From Panagrolaimus kolymaensis (taxonomy: Eukaryota; Nematoda; Chromadorea; Rhabditida; Panagrolaimidae): a stretch of DNA of 64,000 nucleotides. This document shows positions 56,154-64,000 of this stretch, in pieces. The position numbers and the translations under genes were made by a program. Location: NCBI GenBank assembly GCA_028622995.1, contig JAJQJQ010000013.1, forward strand, positions 3,596,001 through 3,660,000, written 5' to 3'. Numbering within the stretch: position 1 is the first letter of the stretch; every line of letters begins with the position of its first letter. The notes beneath the pieces were generated by a model. That model was not told where the DNA came from. It saw nothing but the letters and a program-made list of their open reading frames with translations, and ran no database searches.

Positions 56154-57085
56154 TTTATATGTATTTCGATATAATAAAGCGCATAAAAACGAATCTATGA
56201 AACCCATTACAGTTGACCAAGGTCCAAGATAGGATACTAACATAATTCCAAATGCCTGAAACATGTTGTTTTACATTTATTAATAATAATCGAAGCCAAT
56301 TAAAAAATGTGTCGTCGTCAAATTTCTCTTACCCCTAAAAACACTGAAGCAAGGACGTGCGGGACAAAATTGAAAATAAAATTAATGATCAATGTTTTGA
56401 ATATAATTTTATTTGACTAAAATTTAAAAAATATTCTTTAATTTATTTTTGAATAAAAAAACTTACATTGCCTTTAACATTTTTTGATAAATGAATATTT
56501 ATTCTATTTCGAAAGAGCCATAATAACCAAACACAAGTGCAAAGAATAAGAGCACAAGTAAAATATAGAATTTGAATATACCATGAGCGCGGTTGAATTC
56601 CTATACATTTCTCTAAATTGCAAAGTGGAAACATTGGAATCATAATATACAATAAATCATAAAAGTCAATAATAAAAATAATTATAATCGCTAAATATAC
56701 TGGCTTCATGGATGGTTTTTTATATCTCAATGGATACATAACACAAAAGCATCGATCTAATCCAAGCGTAAATGATGCAATGGGTAATGCCATAAATGAA
56801 AATTTTTGTATAGCCATAATAAACCACCATAAATATCCATCAAAAATTATATAAATATTAAGCCAAAATAAAAAAATATCCAAGAAATATTAGGGTAGTA
56901 AATGAAGTCAAAATTTGTATGAAAATATAAAATTGCAGACTTGGTGAAAATTCCACTGTCGTAGCATGTCGTAGTAATCCACGAACATTATTATTTTGAA
57001 GACGACGAAGAAAAAGTATTTTTTTAAAAATGTAAACACTCACTGAACTAAATAAAATAGATAAAATAAATTCTATTTCGGGTAT
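56151..57085 (-). pseudogene. Damaged 7TM receptor, WRP-x-E-N group
   Basis: The parts are 57085..56467 (TM1 to TM5), 56416..56333 (TM6, NKIIFKTLIINFIFNFVPHV) and 56255 onward (TM7, LVSYLGPWSTVMGFIDSFLC), joined in phase 0 by good splice sites as in the receptors at 11821 and 20361. The first part begins without an ATG: the expected start reads ATACCC after a TAA. One extra base in a run of seven (56870..56876) breaks the frame between LIFLGYFF and NIYIIFDGYLWWF. The core ALPIASFTLGLDRCFCVMYP and the CNLEKC loop are kept. The last exon has no stop of its own and reads straight into the zinc-type ORF. Probably a pseudogene; the run could be an assembly error but the missing start could not. 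Confidence 0.6.
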
Positions 57086-57274
57086 AAAATTTTTTTACAA
57101 ATATTTTTATTTGGTTTATTTATTTTTTGTGTTTAATTTTACAAAAAGCTTTTTTATTTAAAATTTTTCTTTCCACTTTAATCCCAAATCGAATTGGAGC
57201 CTAAAAATTATTAAGCCAATAATTAAAAAGGTTTTAAAAAATTCTTTTTTTCTTTCAAAACTCACATAACGAAC

Positions 57275-57526
57275 CATACATGGGCACAGGGTGTGTTTGG
57301 GTGTGTTTTGACACACCCTGACATAGCTACATAGCGCAGAGGTTTTTTTAAATTTTAAAAATATCCACAGGGAAGACTAAGGAAATTTTTTTCGAGAAGT
57401 CACGACATAGCGCTTGATTTTAATCGAAAAAAATAATAGCAAAGAGGGGAGACCCTATGAAAATTTTCAATAATTTTGACATAGCGCTAGTAAAAAAATT
57501 TTTTCACACCACCTTGCCCATGTATG
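57275..57526. mobile_element. Small MITE with 8-bp target duplication
   Basis: The 252-base element starts CATACATGGGCACAGGGTG and ends in the complement of CATACATGGGCAAGGTGGTG, imperfect inverted ends of about 20 bases. It is flanked by TAACGAAC on both sides (57267..57274 and 57527..57534). Eight bases suggest hAT. Inside, CATAGCGC occurs three times. No ORF of substance. Confidence 0.75.
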
Positions 57527-57919
57527 TAACGAACACCATTTTCAAAAAAATTTTCTTTACATGTCTTGGGGTCGCTTCCTTTTCAGTTATTAGTTTTATT
57601 ATTCTAAAAAGTAGGAACAAGGAAAATATTTTTTTATTTTGAACAATTTTGATTTTGACTTTTCTTTTTTTTAAATTATTATTTCTATGTAAATTAATTT
57701 GTTTTTTTTATTGCTAAAATGAGGAAACATTATTTTTTAAAAAAATGCTTTTATTTATAAAAATTTTACAAAACCATAAATAAATGCACCATACATAATA
57801 TTATTTAGCTCTAATGGTTAGAATTAAACATTAAAAAGTACAGAGTAAATATTTATAAAAAAACCCCTTTTACAATTTCCAACTTTCGAAATTAGAAGTG
57901 GAATTGAGTTTGAAGCATT

Positions 57920-58222
57920 TTATGGATGAACAACGATTTGGTCTTTGTTGATTTGGCTTTTGACGATTAGGTCTTTCATGAATTGTTCTTTGGCAATTCG
58001 ATTTTCATTGAGACGAAGTTTGTTGAATAACATGGGTTTAGGTGGGCAAAAAAAATTTTCATCGCTGCAATCATCGGCTTGGCAATCACATTCTCCATCA
58101 CATACAAATGATTGAGGAAGGCAAACATGAGTATCAAAACATGTGAACATAAGTGGTTGACATTCAGCTGAGATGTTTAAAATTAAGCAAAACAATGCAG
58201 CAGCAAGAATAAGAAGCTTCAT
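57920..58222 (-). CDS. Small secreted LDL-receptor class A protein
   Basis: A single exon from ATG 58222 encodes 100 residues: a signal peptide (MKLLILAAALFCLILNISAE), then one LDL-receptor class A module with six-plus Cys in the usual order (ECQPLMFTCFDTHVCLPQSF, VCDGECDCQADDCSDENFFC). The calcium-binding acidic set D-G-x-x-D-C...D-D-C-S-D-E is present. The remaining 40 residues are charged and helical (NENRIAKEQFMKDLIVKSQI). LDLa modules bind calcium and mediate protein or lipid contacts outside the cell. The partner is unknown. It stands alone between the receptor cluster and a long spacer. Confidence 0.85.
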   Translation of the reverse strand: MKLLILAAALFCLILNISAECQPLMFTCFDTHVCLPQSFVCDGECDCQADDCSDENFFCPPKPMLFNKLRLNENRIAKEQFMKDLIVKSQINKDQIVVHP

Positions 58223-60162
58223 ATTTTAATTTAACTAACAATAGTTAAAGAAAGTAAACTGATGATGAATGCTTTTAACTTTCTGGGTGGTCTATTTATA
58301 CTAAAAGATAAGGCTTGCACTTTTACACGTTTCACGCTTTTAATGTAAAAATGAATGAAGACCACCCAGTTTTCAAAGATAACAAATAACAAAGAACAAA
58401 AATCATGGTGTGTTTTTTTCGTTTTTTGTTTCTTAATGCTGAAAAAGTTTTTTTCTATTGTATTTTTTTTTACAATCAAGTATTGTATAAACCAAAAAAA
58501 AAAGCAATATGGAGAAGGAAAAAGACTTGTAAATTTAATAAATTCATTTTTAAAAAAAGCCTAATTGCCATGTGCCACCTTTTTTCCTCAAGCACCGATA
58601 TATTTCACAATAATGGGGCTCGAATTAGTGAAACCTATGTTAGCAGCAAATATTTTTACATTAGAGAATAAGATTTAAAACAAAAACAAATGTATTTAAA
58701 AGTTTTTTGCAAATTATAAAAATAATATCAAAAGTACAATATTTACATCATTGTAATCAGCAGCAATGCCATTCCAAATTTCATATATGTAAGTGCAGTT
58801 TCGACTCACTAATCAACATATAAATATTCATGGCAACATCTCAGGGTCCATTTCGATGGTATCAAGAGAACTTTGAATTTTTTTTTTGTAAAGCACTTAT
58901 TATACTTGCGTTAAATTATTTGTTTTACTGCTAGTGTATGTATTTTTTTCTCTCCTTCATTTTATGATTTGGCTTTAGCAATAAAAAAATGAAACGTGAC
59001 AGCTAACTGTTTTTTCATATTTATTTATTTATCCATTAATGATAGCATTATATAAACCAACAAGACTTTTGTATCATTTCATGGATAATTTTGGCCCTTT
59101 GAGTTCGCCAATTTTATATTATCACTAACTTATAATAATTAGTTCGTTCTTGTTAACCCATGATTAAAATTCAGCATTTTTTTCCAACATGTTTATGCTT
59201 TACTGAAATTAATTTGTTGACAATTTAACCCCAAGAAATCCTTTATGTGGTTTCAAATTTAGTTCACCAAAGTTTATATGAGATGGTCCAATTGTTTTTT
59301 GTTCTTCTTTAATGAGCCCTTGATAAAATAAAATATTTTTTGTTTAGGCTAAACATCAAAAAAAAACTTTATGTGTGGTCCCTCTTTAATGTGTTTTATT
59401 GATGTCAAAAAAAAAAATCGAACAAAAGATAAGAAAAACTTGTGTGTGTTCCTTCCTATCATAAAACTTATCAGTAATCCTAAAGTACAATGCTTTTTAA
59501 TGTGCAGACTTTTTTGCCTTTAATAGTACATCATCATAAAAAAAATTATTCAAAAAAATGATAAAATAAAAAACATTCATTTTTTTCTAGAAAAATATAT
59601 AAAAAAATTAAAGACTATTCCTTTTTTAATTGAAAAATTAAAATGTTTGAGTTTTTTTTACAATAAATATTTTTTATTCCATTTAAGAGTTCAGAAATTC
59701 GAAAAATAGGCCCCAACGGAAAGGAAATAAAAAATGGCAACAAAACTAGCTTGTAATAAATAAATCAAAATATATAATGAAGAATTTTAAATAAATCAAA
59801 AAAAAATTAACAAATTTATTAATAAATAAAATCTTACACAAAAAAACGAGGAAATTATTATTAAGCATTTGTACTGCTACAAAATCAAATAATGTATTGT
59901 TGGGAGTGCTTGCCATAATCGGAGAAAGCGCATAAAATAAATTTTTGGAACTCATCGAAAATAAAAAAAGTTATTAATTTTTTTTCCACTTTTTGAAGGT
60001 GGTTTTTAATTTTTATAAAGTTAAGAAATTGCAAAACATGGAAACGGGAAATAGTTTATACAAAAATCAAATTATTTATAAAAAAAAGAAAATAAATTAA
60101 GCTATTATTCCTCTTGATTAAAGCATAAATACATATTTCGTGTTTTTTAAAATTTATTTCGA
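58223..60162 (-). other. Long intergenic region
   Basis: About 1.9 kb without a gene I can support. Frames at 58355..58671 and 59746..59955 lack splice partners, paralogues and coding character. Just upstream of the LDLa gene (58300..58313) there is TATTTATACT as a possible TATA region at 58290..58299. Confidence 0.4.
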
Positions 60163-61354
60163 TTACTTAACAATTATGATAGCTGAACGTACTCCATTAT
60201 TAGTGTTTGAAATGCTGGAAATGGAGGATGATTGAGATTTGTACCAAGGAAAAAACTTTAAAATGAAATTTAATTTATAAAAAGTTAAATATTTTTGGCG
60301 GAATACATTTCTAAAAATATTTTATTTAAATAAAGTCAATTTTTTTATTTAAACTTTTTTACAGAAAACTAAAATTGCCTTTTGCGAATATTTGATTTTC
60401 ATCAAAGTTATTTATCTAATTATTATGTAATTTTTCTTTTGTAAATTTAAAAACTTACGAAAGTAAAAATAATAAAATCAAACTTGAATAATGATAAAAT
60501 GTATAAAGAATATTGCTTATGCAAGCTAAAGCCATTTGCAAATTTAAGATTCGGGTAGTTTCTGAACCTTTACTTGAATTTTCTTTTAATGTATTCATAA
60601 ACGATAGCCATGTGAAAGTTGAAGATAATACTAGACAAATGGAAGAAAAAAAGGATTGGGCCAATAAAATTAATTCAAATCGTTGAATTTTTACTTGAAA
60701 TTGTTTACTTCGAAATAATTGACAAAATGCCGCAATGAAACAAAGGATAGTTGAAGATATAGCATTAGCCAAATCAAGGGTAGGTAAAAGCATTAAATCA
60801 AATGTGGTAAGGCTATATGATTGGCGAACTGTATCGGGACAAAAATTGCTGCCTATAATATTACACAAAAGTCGTTGAGGTTTATAAAGTTCAATTAAAA
60901 ATGGATATAAAAGTAAAATAACACAAATAAATGCGGTTTTTCGTTTGGTCCAAAGTTGCTTAAATTTATAATAAAATACTATAGCTGTAAATCGATTTAA
61001 CGCAAGTATAGTATTACCAATGGCATTGAAATTTCCTTGATACCATTGAAATGGAGTCGTAAAATATTGGAATATTGGAAAGCTAATATAATTATATCCA
61101 ATAAGAAAGAATTTTGGTAATGCATGAAAACTACATCCAAATGTAAAAATAACAAAATATGGTGTACGGTATTGCGATTTTTGACTTAATAGTTGTGACA
61201 AGAAAAAAATAATAAAGGTTATCTCAAAAAATACTCCAACATTATTTATCCAATTTGTAACTGCTTTTAAATTATTTGAAAATTCTCTGCTTATATTCCA
61301 ATCTAAGCTTCCAAAAGATGAAGAAAAAGAAGATGTTGAAGAATTAGAACTCAT
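60163..61354 (-). CDS. Serpentine 7TM receptor, Srg/Srv-like
   Basis: Exon 1 from ATG 61354 to 60457 encodes about 299 residues with seven hydrophobic segments; the N-terminus is Ser-rich (MSSNSSTSSFSSSFGSLDW). Marks are YRTPYFVIFTFGCSFHALPK after TM1, ALNRFTAIVFYYKFKQLWTK after TM3 (an R-T/F-x-x-I-x-W-pattern of the Srg/Srv group), and FCPDTVRQSY in an outer loop. Exon 2 begins at 60255. As spliced it ends at 60174; the neighbouring frame (FFPWYKSQSSSISSISNTN, stop at 60163) looks more like a receptor tail and would need one more T in the run at the acceptor. Either C-terminus leaves the seven helices intact. Confidence 0.7.
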
Positions 61355-62298
61355 AGTAAAAAATTCAGGGATAAAGAATAAAATAAACTTTAATTTATTT
61401 TAATTTTTTAAAAAAGCATTAAAAGTTCCAGGGATAAGAAACTCTTTTTTTCAACTTTGTTTTGTATTTATTATTGTCTCTCTTATTATATTCTAAAAAA
61501 ATTGCATTTTTGGAGAAAAATAATAAAAAAAATTACTTAAATCCTTTATTTTTGAGAATAAAATTTTATTTATAAATACAAAAAAAAAAATGGACAAAAA
61601 CATCCGTGCAAAGATTGTTGCGTATATAAAGTGAGAAAACAGAGGAATCTCACGCAAATTTTACAGTATCTTAACCTTTTGTTTTTGTTAATTAAAAATA
61701 AAAATGTTGCATTTTTCATTGTTTTTGCGAAATTTGAAGTCAAATTTTTTTTGTTGAAAGCCCCCGTTTTTTTTCTCGTGAAAATTAATAATTTATTTTA
61801 TGATATATTATTATAAATATAAAAAGCTGGATGGATAATAGGATCTTGGACGATGATTCGTATTTTGGGAAGTTGGGTTTTATTCTAAACAAGAGGTTAA
61901 AATTAAAATTCGATTTCAATACCATTACGAAAAATGAATGATACGTTCTTTGTCATATTTTCCAATAATGACTAAAAAACACTTATTGAAGCTAACTCTT
62001 TTTCAGACCTCAGACTGAAATAAATGCATCTAAGTCATACTTGGACACATTCGTTTTTAACAAAAATCAAAAAAGGCACAAAAAATGACATAGAAACTTT
62101 TGTTTTGTTTTTGTTTAGACGTACATATGATACTTTTTTAATTTAGTAAATATCCTAAAGATTTTTTTTTAATATTGGCAAAATGAAACAAAATAAAAAA
62201 TGTTTTCACAAAATCTAAATTTTTTGCTTTTCTTTACTAATTTTATCAAAGCTTCATAAATTTATTATTGATCCTCCAAAGAAAAAATTGCTAATTTA
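61355..62298 (+). other. Intergenic
   Basis: About 0.9 kb between divergent genes, so promoters of both should be here. The frame at 61631..61816 is AT-rich noise. Confidence 0.4.
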
Positions 62299-62805
62299 AT
62301 GATGGCAGCTTTCTCAACTCGCGTTATGTCAAATCAACCTCCTACTCCGAACTTTTTTATTTTTGAACAACCACTTCGCTGCCAAGAATTTTCATTATCA
62401 AAAACCATTGTTCATTATTGTATCAAGAAAATTGTTAAACCTGAAGAATGTTACAAATTCTCTAAAACTTGTGCGTATTTTGCTTTGAAAGTTAAAAAAC
62501 CTTTCATCGATGAAGCATGCAAAATTTGGAATGGATATGAAAAAAGTTTGACTTCCGTTGTGGATAAACATTTTACAAATATTACTGAATCACTTTATAT
62601 TACTCGAAATCCATATTTCTCGAAAATCTTAGATATTTTTTGCTTTTATAGTTTTAAAAATTTAAATATTACTAATATTTTTTTATCTTGGAGTGAATTT
62701 GATTTATTAGTTTCTAATCCAAAAACCAAAGAATTAAGTTTAACGAATTTGTTTATTCTTGAATCAAATCATTCTGTCGGGACTATGGTATCAAAATGTT
62801 TTTAA
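62299..62805 (+). CDS. F-box-like family protein, cut by satellite
   Basis: The frame from ATG 62299 reads PNFFIFEQPLRCQEFSLSKT, then an F-box-like helix pair (IVHYCIKKIVKPEECYKFSK, TCAYFALKVKKPF) and part of the family core (FKNLNITNIFLSWSEFDLLV, SNPKTKELSLTNLFILESNH). It resembles the proteins at 33289 and 49363 in layout. The last codons (MVSKCF stop) come from the satellite unit that begins at about 62787, so the original C-terminal half was replaced or displaced by the array. The family's ubiquitin-ligase adaptor role is from general knowledge. Probably non-functional unless an exon lies beyond the array. Confidence 0.5.
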   Translation: MMAAFSTRVMSNQPPTPNFFIFEQPLRCQEFSLSKTIVHYCIKKIVKPEECYKFSKTCAYFALKVKKPFIDEACKIWNGYEKSLTSVVDKHFTNITESLYITRNPYFSKILDIFCFYSFKNLNITNIFLSWSEFDLLVSNPKTKELSLTNLFILESNHSVGTMVSKCF

Positions 62806-64000
62806 ACTTTTCAGGATTCAGCATCCATTTCTTAACAAAATGGTTTGATTTTTTAAAGAACAAATCACCTTCTTCACACACGAAAATAGCTCAAATTAAA
62901 ATTAAATAAAAGGTTTCGATTCGGCCATAAATTTAAGGTATCAAAATGTTTTTTAACTTTTATGGATTCAGCATCCATTTCTTAACAAAATGGTTTGATT
63001 TTTTAAAGAACAAATCACCTTCTTCACACACGAAAATAGCTCAAATTAAAATTAAATAAAAGGTTTCGATTCTGCCACAAATTAAGGTATCAAAATGTTT
63101 TTTAACTTTTCAGGATTCAGCATCCATTTCTTAACAAAATGGTTTGATTTTTATATTAACTAATAACCAACGCCAATCGCGAAAATATCTCAAATTAAAA
63201 TTAAATAAAAGGTTTCGATTCGGCCATAAATTTAAGGTATCAAAATGTTTTTAAACTTTTCAGGATTCAGCATCCATTTCTTAACAAAATGGTTTGATTT
63301 TTTAAAGAACAAATCACCTTCTTCACACACGAAAATAGCTCAAATTAAAATTAAATAAAGGGTTTCGATTCTGCCACAAATTAAGGTATCAAAATGTTTT
63401 TTAACTTTTCAGGATTCAGCATCCATTTCTTAACAAAATGGTTTGATTTTTATATTAACTAATAACCAACGCCAATCGCGAAAATATCTCAAATTAAAAT
63501 TAAATAAAAGGTTTCGATTCGGCCATAAATTTAAGGTATCAAAATGTTTTTAAACTTTTCAGGATTCAGCATCCATTTCTTAACAAAATGGTTTGATTTT
63601 TTAAAGAACAAATCACCTTCTTCACACACGAAAATAGCTCAAATTAAAATTAAATAAAGGGTTTCGATTCTGCCACAAATTAAGGTATCAAAATGTTTTT
63701 AAACTTTTCAGGATTCAGCATCCATTTCTTAACAAAATGGTTTGATTTTTTAAAGAACAAATCACCTTCTTCACACACGAAAATAGCTCAAATTAAAATT
63801 AAATAAAAGGTTTCGATTCTGCCACAAATTAAGGTATCAAAATGTTTTTTAACTTTTCAGGATTCAGCATCCATTTCTTAACAAAATGGTTTGATTTTTA
63901 TATTAACTAATAACCAACGCCAATCGCGAAAATATCTCAAATTAAAATTAAATAAAAGGTTTCGATTCGGCCATAAATTTAAGGTATCAAAATGTTTTTA
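62787..64000. repeat. Tandem satellite, 149/150-base units
   Basis: The landmark GGATTCAGCATCCATTTC recurs at 62814, 62964, 63113, 63263, 63412, 63562, 63711 and 63860, giving periods of 149 or 150; the array runs off the window. There are two unit types: A contains AAAGAACAAATCACCTTC, B contains ATATTAACTAATAACCAACG. The order is A A B A B A A B. Copies of one type are almost identical, which points to recent expansion or homogenisation. Confidence 0.95.

Noticed and set aside
57457..57642. Plus-strand ORF starting MKIFNNFDIALV
   Set aside because: It begins inside the MITE at 57275..57526 and crosses its end.
58355..58671. Plus-strand ORFs upstream of the LDLa gene
   Set aside because: Low-complexity frames with no coding character; they overlap the likely promoter.
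62787..64000. CRISPR-like array
   Set aside because: The units are about 150 bases and identical throughout, with no unique spacers, and the genome is eukaryotic. It is a satellite.

Overview
This is nuclear DNA from a nematode. It is very AT-rich with long A and T runs. Genes carry several short GT-AG introns (mostly 30-160 bases) ending in TTTTAG or TTTTCAG. The content is typical of worms: many serpentine 7TM chemoreceptor genes, a sigma-like glutathione S-transferase, secreted Cys-rich peptides and an F-box-like family. The F-box-like genes and the C-x2-C...H-x-C repeat proteins remind me of Panagrolaimidae (clade IV). That is recollection, not a database result. I saw no prokaryotic operon, CRISPR array, rRNA or tRNA.

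Layout. 1-1.6 kb: 5' part of an SLC17-type MFS transporter (minus). 2.1-10.5 kb: two copies of a GST gene with their upstream DNA; the left copy is dead, the right one intact; between them lie two receptors, a receptor fragment and an interrupted hypothetical gene. 11.8-13 kb: receptor. 13.9-16.3 kb: secreted, Thr-rich, probably GPI-anchored protein. 16.8-19.3 kb: protein with six zinc-binding-type repeats. 20.4-22.6 kb: one intact receptor followed by decaying copies. 23-26.3 kb: tandem array of four small secreted Cys-rich peptide genes. 27.3-29.2 kb: receptor and a tail-only copy. 29.3-31.1 kb: broken paralogue of the Thr-rich protein, split by a hAT-like MITE. 31.1-47.9 kb: four serpin-like genes (minus), three intact, all predicted type II membrane proteins; between them are an F-box-like pseudogene, nested transposons and three hypothetical genes. 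49.4-51.2 kb: two-unit F-box-like gene. 51.6-53.8 kb: a gene resembling the bacterial 'sporadically distributed' TIGR04141/DUF6119 family, with nuclear targeting signals and a C-terminal PCNA-binding-type motif. 54.4-57.1 kb: a four-repeat zinc-type gene whose frame is continuous with the last exon of a damaged receptor. 57.9-61.4 kb: secreted LDL-receptor class A protein and a receptor. 62.3-64 kb: F-box-like ORF running into a satellite of about 150-base units that leaves the window.

The region is fast-evolving accessory DNA: almost every family is tandemly duplicated, and many copies carry a single lesion (lost start, stop, or one-base shift). Several shifts sit in homopolymers, so some may be assembly errors. 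No pathway links the genes. The common themes are environmental sensing, secretion or surface proteins, and stress handling. The best candidates for undescribed biology are the DUF6119-like nuclear protein, the membrane-anchored serpin-like cluster, the Cys-rich peptide array and the C-x2-C...H-x-C repeat proteins.
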